64,000 nt of DNA from Lithodes maja (lineage: Eukaryota; Arthropoda; Malacostraca; Decapoda; Lithodidae), in the NCBI GenBank assembly GCA_037953745.1, contig JBAKBP010003076.1, positions 93,797 to 157,796 of the forward strand. Reading direction: 5' to 3'. The translations under genes and the position numbers were made by a program. Each line of letters opens with the position of its first letter. Within the stretch, counting starts at the first letter, position 1. Below, one piece after another: positions 52,793-63,313 of the stretch. The notes under the pieces were generated by a model that made no database searches, was not told the DNA's origin, and was given only the letters and a program-made list of their open reading frames with translations.

Positions 52793-54220
52793 AAGGAGTA
52801 CAAAGGAAATCAAGCAACAACAGATCTAGTGACCCTTCTAGGTTGCTTGTCCTCCAAAACACTGAGGATCAAGTGTCCAAACAGTGGTTTAGAGTGGGTA
52901 AGGGAACATTGGAAAGGGAATTACTGCCCTGGAACTAATGTCCGTGGCAGGATTAGGAAGTTAGTAGGGGACAGATGGGTTAGTAACTGAGGGGGGGATA
53001 AAATAAAGTTATTCATTTACAAACGCAGTCAGTCGCGGGTTTGATGCGAGATATTTGTCTAGGCGGAGTTTAAATGAATCAACGGTGATGCAGTCTATAA
53101 CGTTTCGGGGAAGCCCATTCCACAAGTTGACAACTCGATTGAAGAAGAAATTCTTAGATTCGTGTGAGTTAAAAGATTTACCAATAATTTTGCAACCGTT
53201 TCCCCGCGTGTAATTAGATTGGTCGATAGTGAAGTACTTACTAGAGTTCATATTGTCGATGCCTTTGATGATTTTGAACACTTGAATTAAGTCACCTCTT
53301 AATCTGCGCTGGGTTAAAGGAAATAGATTTAATTCTCTAAGACGCTCTTCGTATGGTTTGTTCTTTAGGCTAGGTATCATTTTGGTAACTCTACGTTGAA
53401 CTCGTTCTAGCTTGTTTATATCTTTTTGGTAATAAGGGCACCAGGATTGAACGCAGTATTCCAGAAGAGGGCGGACTACGGAATTGTAAAGGGTTAGGAT
53501 AACTTCTTTGGATTTATGCTCAAATGACCTGCCTATAAAGCCAATTATTTTGTTTGCCTTCTTAACAACTTCTGAACATTGTTGACTCGGTTTTAGGTTA
53601 CTCGATATTGTTACTCCCAGATCGGTTTCTCTGTTTACATTCTTAAGCTGAGTGCCATTCATCGAATAGTTTGCTTTCTCATTTAGGTATCCGATATGTA
53701 GTACTTTACATTTATCCGCATTGAAACTCATTTGCCAAATTTGGGCCCAACATGACAATTTATCTAGATTGTGTTGCATATCGTCAACTTGTTCTTTTGA
53801 GAGTACGCTATTTGCAATTTTTGTATCGTCAGCAAATTTTGAGATTGTACAGGTGAGACCCTCATCTATGTCGTTGATGTAAATTAGAAAGAGAATTGGT
53901 CCTAGTACCGATCCCTGGGGTACCCCGCTACTTACATTGGTCCATTTAGATGCCTTACCGTTTATGACTACTCTTTGCTTTCTGTCGCTGAGCCAATTTT
54001 CTATCCATTTCAACACACCGTCTTGTATTCCATGCGCTTTTAGTTTTAGCAGTAAACGTTTGTGGGGAACTTTGTCAAAGGCCTTTTGAAAATCAAGGTA
54101 TATAATATCTACAGCTTTACTCTCATCGTAGAGATTGAGGATATCGTGGAAGAAGTCTAAGAGGTTTGTTAAACAGGAACGTTTTTTACGAAAGCCGTGT
54201 TGAGTATCTTTAAGTATGTT

Positions 54221-54222
<2 letters not shown>
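52789..54222 (-). mobile_element. CR1/L2-like LINE family, copy B
   Basis: Same family as copy A. The 3' end is at 52789 against (GA)n and the 5' truncation is at about 54222, also directly against (GA)n. The element is thus embedded between two GA tracts. It retains the full 3' UTR that copy A has partly lost. Confidence 0.85.
53009..54222 (-). pseudogene. LINE copy B reverse transcriptase, 5'-truncated but open
   Basis: Starting inside RT (QHGFRKKRSCLTNLLDFF) the frame is open for about 400 codons to the stop at 53009-53011. It has YLDFQKAFDKVPH, SGVPQGSVLGPILF, an intact FADDTK, and the C-terminal VQSWCPYYQKDINKLERVQ and FFNRVVNLWNGLP blocks. The endonuclease and RT N-terminus are absent. 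The motifs altered in copy A (PQG, FADD) are normal here, so B is closer to the active source. Confidence 0.85.

Positions 54223-54301
<79 letters not shown>
54223..54301 (+). repeat. (GA)n microsatellite
   Basis: About 38 GA units. A similar tract (56505-56563) stands at the start of the duplicate unit, so it is part of the duplicated block. Confidence 0.95.
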
Positions 54302-54303
<2 letters not shown>

Positions 54304-54509
54304 AGATACTCCACTATTGCTTTCTGCATTAAGGACTACACATGTGTTGCCTCTGTGTCTGAAGTATTCGAGTCTTCAGGTTAGATATGATTAGGTTACA
54401 CTAAACTTTGTTAGGTTTATTAAGTAAGATAATAATGGAGACAAAAGCCTTTCTGGTAATGCCGTTTAAGATTTCGTCCGTTTTAACTCTATAGTCTAAA
54501 CCCATGCAG

Positions 54510-55012
54510 TGTTGCTGAATGTGTTCCTTGAAACCCAATTATATGACTTGATGGTACAGTACCTACCACTGAATGTGTTCCTTGAAACCCAATTATATGA
54601 CTTGACGCTACAGTACCTACCACTGAATGTGTTCCTTGAAACCCAATTATATGACTTGACGGTACAGTACCTACCACTGAATGTGTTCCTTGAAACCCAA
54701 TTATATGACTTGACGCTACAGTACCTACCACTGAATGTGTTCCTTGAAACCCAATTATTTGACTTGACGCTACAGTACCTACCACTGAATGTGTTCCTTG
54801 AAACCCAATTATAAGACTTGACGGTACAGTACCTACCACTGAATGTGTTCCTTGAAACCCAATTATATGACTTGACGGTACAGTACCTACCACTGAATGT
54901 GTTCCTTGAAACCCAATTATATGACTTGACGCTACAGTACCTACCACTGAATGTGTTTCTGGAAATCCAATTATATGACTTGGCGGTACGGCACCTACCA
55001 CTGAATGTGTTC
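54510..55012 (+). repeat. 54-bp minisatellite, about nine units
   Basis: The unit TGAATGTGTTCCTTGAAACC plus CAATTATATGACTTGACG and GTACAGTACCTACCAC repeats about nine times with few changes. The sister unit B has only two partial copies (56783-56845). The length is a multiple of three, so frames stay open on both strands without being genes. Confidence 0.95.
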
Positions 55013-55406
55013 CTTTTACTTACACTATTATAAATGACTCCAGGTATATACAATCACATGACAGGTATGACTATAAACTTATGAGGAGGAGCACTTTATT
55101 GACGTCTCGTATTTCTCTTCATGAGGCCAATGTGCGAAACGTTGTAAATAAAGTGTTCCTCCTAATATGGTGTTTATATTAATTCCGTCAACTTTTCTCT
55201 GAGTTTATCATTATTTCAAGACAGTTAGCTCTATCGAAAAATAGAATGTCATTCAGCAAATATTAGTATGTCCCAAAACTTTGAATAGCTATAAAAATAA
55301 ATATGACCATATGATAAAAACAGACCGGACTTCACGAACTTAGGGTCAATACCTGCAAACTTACACATCTGTAAATTATATTGCCTAGATAATACTGCAA
55401 GTTTAA

Positions 55407-55610
55407 CCCTTTTAGTACCGTCTTTTTATAGTTGATTCCAGATATATTTTTAAAATTTTAGGAAACCTCGGAAGGAAATATGGTAGCTATAATAGGATTA
55501 TATGAGATAGTCTGCAGGCTTATAATGTGTGAATGTCCATCTTAAGCAGAATCAAATCGTCTCATAGTTACAAGAATATAGTGAAACGGACGTCACCAGT
55601 ACTGACTGGG
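55407..55610. mobile_element. TTAA MITE, CAGTACCGG-type ends (unit A)
   Basis: TTAA at 55403-55406 and 55611-55614 flank about 204 bases. Ends: CCCTTTTAGTACCG, and inverted CAGTACTGACTGGG. It is also present at the same place in unit B (57336-57539), so it was there before the duplication. The same family stands at 60173. Confidence 0.65.
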
Positions 55611-56390
55611 TTAACGGTCAACAGAAATAAACCGTTGACTTAACCCCTTGAGGATTATGGTGCGTTTTGACAGTATATTCTGGTAATCATTAAATCATAA
55701 TATTCAGCTTAGGAAGAATTTTGGAAGTCACAGAGTAAATTATAATATTCTATGCCTTTTTTAATGTCCACAGATCTCTCCTAAACTGTAACAAATTGTC
55801 AAAGGGCGTCATAATCTTCATAGTTACTAAATCCTGTCTCAGGGTCGTAATTTATAGATCAAATATGGCCACGTATATCCTCTTGCAGTGTTCCATTTAC
55901 TTATTCAGGGTACTGTGTAGTACATTCGACTCTTGTCCAACCTTTGTTGTCCAACCCGTCTTCACGAGAAAAAACACAAACCAAAATAGGGAAGCAGAGG
56001 AGTTCGTAACCTACTCTCTCACGCTATATCGGGAGGAAACTATACACGACACGAATAAGAGAATAAACAATGTGTGCGTATGAGAGACTTCAAGATGATT
56101 GTAGGCCTTCTTCTTGAGGCTGGTAAAAAGGGGGACAGGGTGAGAGGGAGCGGGGGTGGGGGAGTTCCGAAGACCCCAAGTGTAACTAAAGATGCTCAAT
56201 AAGACGATATAAAGGATGGTTGAATAGATGACCCGGGGTGGAATGAGAGAGAGAGAGAGGGGGAGTGAGAGTGAGAGATAAACACTAGTATTTATAGCTA
56301 TTCATACTGTATATCCATTATCTTTATTTAGCAAATGGTTTCAAGGTTCAGTTGCTTCAACATTTCCAATAAGACATTATTCTTAACTCC

Positions 56391-56501
56391 TTCTGTGTCA
56401 GCGACGTATTTTTGTCTTTGATTTCAGCTACATTTAGACGATTGTATGAAGGATATATTCTAGTTAAAAGGATTAATTGAGATAATCTGTAGCCTTTTAA
56501 T

Positions 56502-56504
<3 letters not shown>
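56391..56504. mobile_element. Truncated copy of the CAGTACCGG-type TTAA MITE
   Basis: TTAACTCCTTCTGTGTCAG followed by GATTTCAGCTACATTTAGAC and TGTAGCCTTTTAAT matches the inverse of 60173-60378. It is cut by the GA tract at 56505. Confidence 0.6.

Positions 56505-56563
<59 letters not shown>
56505..56563 (+). repeat. (GA)n microsatellite at the start of duplicate unit B
   Basis: About 30 GA units. Corresponds to the tract at 54223. Confidence 0.95.
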
Positions 56564-56566
<3 letters not shown>

Positions 56567-57091
56567 GACTATTACCTTCTGGATGTAGGATGGTATTGCC
56601 TTTGTGTCTCAAGTATTCGAGTCTTCAGGTTAGATCTGATTTATTACATAAGACTTCGTAAGGTTTATTAACTATGATTATAATGGAGACAGAAGCCGTC
56701 CTGGTTATGGCCGTTTTAGATTGCGTCCGTTATAACTCTAAACCCATACACTATTATAAGACTTGAGGATACCTGCTGCTGAATGTGTTCCTTTAAACAC
56801 AATTATATCACTTGAAGATACCTGCTGCTGAATGTGTTCCTTTTATTTACACTATTATATATGACTCCAATTATAAACAAGCACACGACAGGTATGAATA
56901 TAAACATATGACAACGTTTTGCATTTTGCTTCATCATGCCAATGTGCGAAATGTTGTAAATAAAGTGGTGCTCCTAATATGGTGTTTATAGTCATTCTGT
57001 CAACATTTCTCTGAGAAAATGTATTACAAGACCGATAGCTCTATCGAAAATGAGAATGACTCAGTAAAAGGTAGTATGTCCCAAAACTATG

Positions 57092-57225
57092 CAAACCGTC
57101 CTGGTGGTGTAATGGTTAAGGTGGCAAAAATATGTGTGTGATAACCCGGGTTCGAATCCCGGTGGATCATATATACTTTAATTAATTTCATTGGGGGTGT
57201 GGTGGTGAGATTAATAAAAATAATA
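57092..57225 (+). mobile_element. tRNA-derived SINE (unit B only)
   Basis: A box TGGTGTAATGG at 57105-57115 and B box GGTTCGAATCC at 57149-57159, followed by a short body and an A/T-rich tail (AATAAAAATAATAATA). The acceptor arms do not pair well, so it is not a working tRNA gene. Unit A lacks it (about 55297), giving an empty site. Confidence 0.7.
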
Positions 57226-57335
57226 ATATATATGACCAAATGATATAAACAGACAGAACTCCACGAACTTAGGCTCAATACCTGTAAACTTACACATTTG
57301 TGAATTATATTACCTACATAATACTCCAATGTTAA

Positions 57336-57539
57336 CCCTTTTAGTACCGGTGCTGTATTTTTTTATTCGATTTCAATTATATTTTAATAATAAATATCAA
57401 ACCTCGGAAGGATATACAGTATGGTAGCTAAAAGAGAGTCTGCAGGCTTTTAATGTGTGCATGTCCTTACCAAGCTGAATAAAATCGTCTACTAGTTGCA
57501 TAAATATAATGAAAAGGACGTCACCGGTACAGAATGGGT
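57336..57539. mobile_element. TTAA MITE, CAGTACCGG-type ends (unit B)
   Basis: Orthologous to 55407-55610. The left TTAA at 57332-57335 is intact; the right one has mutated to TTAC. Ends CCCTTTTAGTACCGG and inverted CCGGTACAGAATGGG. Confidence 0.65.
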
Positions 57540-57745
57540 TACCGGTCAACAGAAATAAACCTTCGAGTTAACCCCTTGAGGATTATGGTGTGTGTTGACA
57601 GTATATTCTGGTCATCATTAAACCATAATAGTCAGCTTAAGAAGGAGTTTTGGAAGCCAGAGAGTAAATGGAAATAGTCTATGCCCTTTTAATGTCTACA
57701 GGTCTCTCTTAAGCTTCATAAAATGGTCTAATCATGTCAGATTAA

Positions 57746-58073
57746 GGGAAGGTTTCTACTTGAGGGACTTTTTTCTTGACCCCTTTCTCCCTCATGTCTA
57801 GCCCCATTGTTTTTGTGATTTTAAGACGTTTGCCCCATTAGTTTGGTGATTTTTAAGAATTTCCGCCCCATTCTGTCAATTTTAAGACCTTTCGTGCCAT
57901 TTAGGTGTCGATTTTATCCTGGCGAGCGATAGCGAGCCTGTAATTTAAGAGTAATCGGCCTTCGGCCGGGACATTTTTCTACCGAAAAATGTAAAAATTT
58001 ATCTTGAAAGGGGGTCAAGGGGGTGAAATTTTAAGATTGCTGGAGGAGTAGGAAACAAACTAGAAACCTCCCC
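57746..58073 (-). mobile_element. TTAA-type ~320-bp dispersed repeat, copy 3
   Basis: TTAA at 57742-57745 and 58074-58077 flank 328 bases. The ends pair: GGGAAGGTTTCTACTTG on the left, and the inverse GGGGAGGTTTCTAGTTTG on the right. It contains the CGGCCTTCGGCCGGG palindrome (57957-57971). Unit A lacks it (site near 55785). Inverted relative to copy 4, 390 bases away. Confidence 0.8.
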
Positions 58074-58080
58074 TTAAACT

Positions 58081-58360
58081 GTAAAAGCGTGACATAATCC
58101 TCAAGTTACTAAATACTGTCTCAAGGTCGTAATTTATAGATCACATATAACCACGTTTGTCCTCTTGTAGTGTAGCACCCTGGTACCAGTGTACCAGGTT
58201 ACTGTGTAGTACATTCGAGTCTTGTCCAACCCGTCCGTAGCCTGCCAAGATAAACACAAGCCTAAATCGGGAGCAGAGAAGTTCGTAACATACTCTCTCA
58301 CGTTATATCGGGAGGACACTATACTCGACACGAATAAAAGAAAAACAATGTGTGTGTATG
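58081..58360 (+). other. Unit B sequence between two inverted TTAA repeats
   Basis: Colinear with unit A 55790-56085 apart from small indels. No gene. Contains a short GTACCAGTGTACCAGGT duplication at 58183. Confidence 0.6.
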
Positions 58361-58421
58361 AGAGAGAGAGAGAGAGAGAGAGAGTGAGAGAGAGAGAGAG
58401 AGAGTGTGTGTGTGTGTGTGA
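58358..58421 (+). repeat. (GA)n-(GT)n microsatellite
   Basis: GA units with two GT interruptions, then eight GT units. Unit A has no such long tract at the matching place, so it expanded after duplication. Confidence 0.9.
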
Positions 58422-58466
58422 AGGTGATAGAGAGTGGGAGATAGATACCTTAGAATGTTTAGTTAA

Positions 58467-58783
58467 CGGGAGGTTTTTATTTTGTGTACTACTCCTCCAG
58501 GAATCTTAAAATGTCAGCCCCTTTCAAGATATATTTGTACATTTTTCGGTAGAAAAATGTCCCGGCCGAAGGCCGATTACTCTTAAATTACAGGCTCGCT
58601 ATCGCTCGCCAGGATAAAATCGACACCTAAATGGCACGAAAGGTCTTAAAATTGACAGATTAGGGCGGACATTCTTAAAATCACCAAGTAATGGGGTGAA
58701 CGTCTTAAAATCTCAAAAGCAATGGGGCTAGACATGAGGGAGAAAGGGGTCAAGAAAAAAGTCCCTCAAGTGGAAATCTCCCC
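58467..58783 (+). mobile_element. TTAA-type ~320-bp dispersed repeat, copy 4
   Basis: TTAA at 58463-58466 and 58784-58787. Left end CGGGAGGTTTTTATTTTG, inverse right end GGGGAGATTTCCACTTG. It carries CCCGGCCGAAGGCCG in the centre. Unit A has an uninterrupted site near 56288. This is the best-preserved copy. Confidence 0.8.
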
Positions 58784-58807
58784 TTAAGCATACTGTATAT
58801 CCATTCG

Positions 58808-59330
58808 CTATGTAAAGAATACGGTTTCAAGGTTCTGTTGTTTTAACATATGTAAAGAATACGGTTTCAAGGTTCTGTTGTTTGAACATATGTAAAGAAT
58901 ACGGTTTCAAGGTTCTGTTGTTTGAACATATGTAAAGAATACGGTTTCAAGGTTCTGTTGTTTTAACATATGTAAAGAATACGGTTTCAAGGTTCTGTTG
59001 TTTTAACATATGTAAAGAATACGGTTTCAAGGTTCTGTTGTTTTAACATATGTAAAGAATACGGTTTCAAGGTTCTGTTGTTTTAACATAATATGTAAAG
59101 AATACGGTTTCAAGGTTCTGTTGTTTTAACATATGTAAAGAATACGGTTTCAAGGTTCTGTTGTTTTAACATATGTAAAGAATACGGTTTCAAGGTTCTG
59201 TTGTTTTAACATATGTAAAGAATACGGTTTCAAGGTTCTGTTGTTTTAACATATGTAAAGAATACGGTTTCAAGGTTCTGTTGTTTTAACATATGTAAAG
59301 AATACGGTTTCAAGGTTCTGTTGTTTTAAC
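58808..59330 (+). repeat. 40-bp minisatellite, about 13 units
   Basis: The unit CATATGTAAAGAATACGG plus TTTCAAGGTTCTGTTGTTTTAA repeats almost perfectly; one unit has three extra bases (59090). Unit A has a single related copy (56336-56372). Confidence 0.95.
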
Positions 59331-59396
59331 ATTTCCAATAAGAAATATTCTTAAAATATTACTACTCTGCTGTTCACACCAATGAACTAGCTCACT

Positions 59397-59857
59397 TTGT
59401 TTGGCAGCAACAATATACTCACATGATATATACTGCCTTATATCTGTGCTTCCACTTTGTTCGGCAGCAATAATATACTCACATGATATATACTGCCTTA
59501 TATCTGTGCTTCCACTTTGTTTGGCAGCAACAATATACTCACATGATATTGCCTTATATCTGTGCTTCCACTTTGTTTGGCAGCAACAATATACTCACAT
59601 GATATTGCTTTATATCTGTGCTTCCACTTTGTTTGGCAGCAACAATATACTCACATGATATTGCTTTATAGCTGTGCTTCCACTTTGTTTGGCAGCAACA
59701 ATATACTCACATGATATTGCTTTATATCTGTGCTTCCACTTTGTTTGGCAGCAACAATATACTCACATGATATTGCCTTATATATGTGCTTCCACTTTGT
59801 TTGGCAGCAACAATATACTCACATGATATTGCTTTATATCTGTGCTTCCACTTTGCA
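59397..59857 (+). repeat. 56-60-bp minisatellite, eight units
   Basis: The unit TTTGTTTGGCAGCAACAAT plus ATACTCACATGATATTGC and TTATATCTGTGCTTCCAC recurs eight times; the first two units are 60 bases and the rest 56. It lies just after the duplicated block. Confidence 0.95.
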
Positions 59858-60168
59858 GTAGTTGGTACATGCATCTATTTTCTTGGTGTATTGTTCACTT
59901 CATTGACCTGTGTTCATTGTTTTCTTACTGTTCGTTGTTGATTTACTGGCTCCCCCATCCATTGTGTGTGGTGCCTGGACCCACAACATAATATCGTCTA
60001 ATAATAGCCAGTAAACACAATAGAAATACGTCATCGTATCTTCTAGGGGTAAAAAGTAACAAGACTTAGAAATGTTATTGAGTGGTCAGAAGGACATCTA
60101 GGGACAGAAGGATTACAAACCATCCCAACTGTATCACATCATTGCTAGGGTGCATATAATCATACATA
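59858..60168. other. No recognised feature
   Basis: Mixed DNA without a gene or matched repeat. Confidence 0.5.
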
Positions 60169-60172
60169 TTAA

Positions 60173-60378
60173 CCCTTTCAGTACCGGTGACGTTCTTTTC
60201 ATTACATGATGACAACTATTAGACGATTTTATTGAGCTGAAGAAGGAAGTTTACCTATTAAAAGGCTACAGGCTATCTCATGTAATCCTTTTAGGTACCT
60301 CGTATCCTTCTGAGCTTCAAACAATCGTCTAAATGTAGCTGAAATCAAATAAAAAAGACGTATCCAGTACTGAAATGG
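60173..60378. mobile_element. TTAA MITE, CAGTACCGG-type ends, isolated copy
   Basis: TTAA at 60169-60172 and 60379-60382. Ends CCCTTTCAGTACCGG and inverse CCATTTCAGTACTGG. The terminal match continues into GTGACGTTCTTTT / ATACGTCTTTTTT, so the inverted repeats are about 30 bases. 206 bases, non-coding. Confidence 0.75.
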
Positions 60379-60474
60379 TTAATATAATCAACAATGGCTT
60401 CATAGTACCGGGTTATATTTCTGCGTGTATTTTTATTGTCTTTATCATGACTATATATATCTTTTAGTTTGCTC

Positions 60475-60720
60475 CCTAGACCTCCATCAGACATACATAC
60501 CCCAAGACATTAAATAACAGTTGTAAATTTTTTGGTCGATAAATATCCTGGCCAAAGCCCGCTTTTTATTAAATAACAGGCTCGCTTTCGCTCGCCAGTA
60601 CACCTAAATGGCACGAAAGATCTTAATATTGGCAAAGCAATAGGACGAAAGGTCTTGATATCGGAAAATCGCCAAACTGATTGAGCGAACGATTAGCGGC
60701 TTTGGCTCGTGGCCGAAATG
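60475..60720 (+). mobile_element. TTAA-type ~320-bp dispersed repeat, partial copy 5
   Basis: Contains CCTAGACCTCCATCA, a degenerate AATATCCTGGCCAAAG core, GGCTCGCTTTCGCTCGCCAG and AAATGGCACGAAAG in order. The right third is missing. Confidence 0.6.
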
Positions 60721-60912
60721 GGGAAAATTATGGAATTAACCACTTGCGAGTTTCAGGGTATAAGCAATTCGGAACCATAAACATCAATATTAAACATATA
60801 TGCAATAATAATATACGATTCTAATGGAAACAAAAGTATGTTGAATTTGGTTTTACGTATTTATAAATGCACTACACCCATATATTAGCTGGTAATTCCG
60901 CTAAATATCGAT
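60721..60912. other. Flank of gypsy copy 3, no gene
   Basis: Short non-coding segment up to the LTR. The five bases next to the LTR are ATCGA or close to it; the partner flank is outside the window. Confidence 0.5.
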
Positions 60913-62731
60913 TGTTACGGCTGGATCGGCAATACATATTCGGGATTCTTGATCGTAGGACAGAAATGGCTTATGTGACAACGACACGCTCGATTCCAGT
61001 CCCAAATACTATATGCTCCAGACAACAAAAGCACCAACGCCCTACAGAGTTATCGTCTATGGTAACGAGGTACCTTAACTCGGCGAAAGTGTACAACAGG
61101 GGTAGGCTATGAGGCTAAACTCCCTCAGACATTTATAGGTTACGTTATTACTAAAGAAATGCAATACTCAAGAAACTACGTTAATATTAAGCCTCTAATA
61201 ATGTAGAATAGAAGCAGGCTAAAGGTATGACAGTGAAATGCTAAATGACAAATGTACACGCCTACTTGAAAGCGCGTGCACTAGAATAACTGTCCCCTAC
61301 TAACATGCACTAGCATGTAGCATACAAGATGTTCATGATCCAGTAGATACCTAATAATACACATGGAAGGAACATAAATAATAGTCACTTATTATAATAA
61401 TGAATCTATACTTGGAATAACTAAAAGGTTGCAGGCAACAGTACTGCGCCGGTAGCCTACTACCGCATAGGCTACTTCGCTTCTCTCACTCTGTCTCCCC
61501 TCTGAGTCCGTATGCGCCCTACGCAACGGAACTCCGGACACAGCAGCAAAACGACAGTGCAGTTAATTGATACATGAAAGTATTAATAGTGTTGTCTTGT
61601 GTGTGAGTAATGTGTATTGTAAAGTGTTATATACATAAACTTAAAGAGAGCTGCAATGCATAGTAAAATAAAGATATCACCCACTCATCATCCCCATGTG
61701 TTCTAGCTAGCAGGCCAAGTCACAGGAACAACGAGTCCCAGCACCGAAAGCGAGAACCCAGGAAAAGACTGCAGAGAACACAAGGACAGATAAATTACGT
61801 TACTCTACTATACCGGCACTACGAGCGAGCTGTAGTCTCTGGTACTGCACTCGCTCCTGGCTCGGTAGGCAAATCAAGGCTAAGTCCTCGCCCCTCTACA
61901 GACAACTCCTGGGCATGGTCGGGCTCTTACACATGGCACTAGTCTAGTCACAAATTGGATGATGAGCTGGGCATATAACTCGTGAACATGTAGAACGTTC
62001 ACCAACTATCCTCATCAAGAAGATCGCTGTTCACATTAACCCCTTAAATCTAATACATGTAAATATATGCTTGTCCTAAGAGTAATACGAGAGGTGAGTG
62101 CTGAAACTCCTTTAGGACCTCAAGGGAAGGTTATGCATTTAAATAGAGAGAAGAATGAAATGAGAGTAATGTCGTCAGAGAGAAAGAGTGCAACCGTGAG
62201 AAATTGGGAGAGAGGGCAAGGGATGTTAGAATCTCAAAGGTTCTAGGCAACCTGATCATGGAACACACAGCGAGCCTCCAGGCAATGTGCAGTACGACAA
62301 CATGGGCAACCCAGGCAGCATAGGCAGGCGGCAATGGACTACCAACCCTGTCGCACCTAGCTATAAGCGCAAGGCTGCCAACCGGTCCATACGTCTGGCA
62401 ACCACCACTCCGGCAGCGTGGCGCGTTGCTACCCTCTCGCTCTGAAAACTAACTCACTCTCTCTCTCTGAACTCCCATTGTCTTATCTATCAACTTCTCT
62501 ATTGATACTACATATTAAATGGAAGGTCTCGACATGGCTTAAAACAAAACCCACCACTGGTTAGCACATGACGAGACCTTTGCAGAGATACAAAGAACAT
62601 AGTTATACGTTGTCACACTCAATATAAGCAGCCAGCACGGTACAGCGGTACAGCGGTACCACACAGTGGCGGTATAGTGGAGTACCAAGGAGTACAATCG
62701 GGTTGCGTTGCCACGCACTGGGTGCGTCACA
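60913..62731 (-). repeat. 3' LTR of gypsy copy 3 (1,819 bp)
   Basis: Starts (on the - strand) TGTGACGCACCC at 62731 and ends GTAACA at 60913. Closest by eye to the fragment at 20736-21818 and to the 3' LTR of copy 2. Confidence 0.9.
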
Positions 62732-63012
62732 GCCCCCCCAAGATTTTAGATAATCGACCTTAGAAGCATTATCAAAATCTGACAGGCAACCAACCGACCT
62801 GCTACCCTTAGCTGCCACTAATTGCAAAAGGTGCACAACAACTGAAGTGTGAATTATACATAAAACACAATATCGCATGCATCATGCTACAACAATAAAG
62901 ACTTACAAAACTAAAAAAAAAAATTCTCGTTTATTTTATTGTTTTATAATCTTTTTGGACGGCGTTATGATAGCCTAATTTTACTCCTGCTCAACCCACA
63001 CACCGTGCACGA

Positions 63013-63313
63013 CTATCCTGGATCATCAACCCTTGATAGACAATCTGCTATCACGTTCTCACTCCCGACAATATGCTAAATGTTGAGATTATACTCTTGG
63101 AGCATTAGGGACCACCTGGTCAACCGCATATTCCGATTGTGAAACTGATTTAGGAATTTCAAGGGATGATGGTCCGTATAAATCGTCACTACCGGGCCGT
63201 AGGCTGGAACATAAACTTCGAAATGTTTGAGCGACAAAACGATAGCAAGAAGCTCCTTCTCTATAGTCGAGTAATTCCTTTGTGCCGAATTAAACTTGCG
63301 AGAAAAGAAGCTC
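63013..63313 (-). pseudogene. Gypsy copy 3 RNase H end, with nonsense change
   Basis: Matches copy 2 from SFFSRKFNSAQRNYS to the terminal RVDDPG and stop. A TAG replaces the CAG (Gln) codon in the NIQHIAG block (about 63072-63074). The upstream side is fused to the LINE 3' UTR, which creates an artificial chimeric frame 63384-63076. Confidence 0.85.

Larger units (their letters stand above)
54302..56500 (+). repeat. Segmental duplication, unit A (~2.2 kb)
   Basis: The sequence from just after the first GA tract matches that after the second (56564 onward) in the same order: AAGTATTCGAGTCTTCAGGTTAG, the TGAATGTGTTCCTT minisatellite, AATGTGCGAAA..GTTGTAAATAAAGTG, TTAACCCTTTTAGTACCG, TCTCACG..TATATCGGGAGGA, and TTTCAAGGTTC. 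By eye identity is about 80-85% outside insertions. No gene. Confidence 0.8.
56564..59350 (+). repeat. Segmental duplication, unit B (~2.8 kb with insertions)
   Basis: Colinear with unit A. The extra length comes from a tRNA-derived SINE (57092), two TTAA repeats (57746 and 58467) and expansion of the 40-bp repeat (58808-59330). Unit A shows the corresponding sites without these insertions. Confidence 0.8.

Noticed and set aside
54496..55053. Long ORFs (101-185 codons) on both strands
   Set aside because: They come from a 54-bp minisatellite whose length is a multiple of three, which keeps frames open on both strands.
57092..57170. Functional tRNA gene
   Set aside because: A and B boxes are good but the acceptor arms do not pair, and the segment is an insertion absent from the sister duplicate. 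It is a SINE head.
58808..59857. CRISPR-like regular arrays
   Set aside because: The 40-bp and 56-bp units are head-to-tail with no unique spacers. They are minisatellites in a eukaryotic genome.
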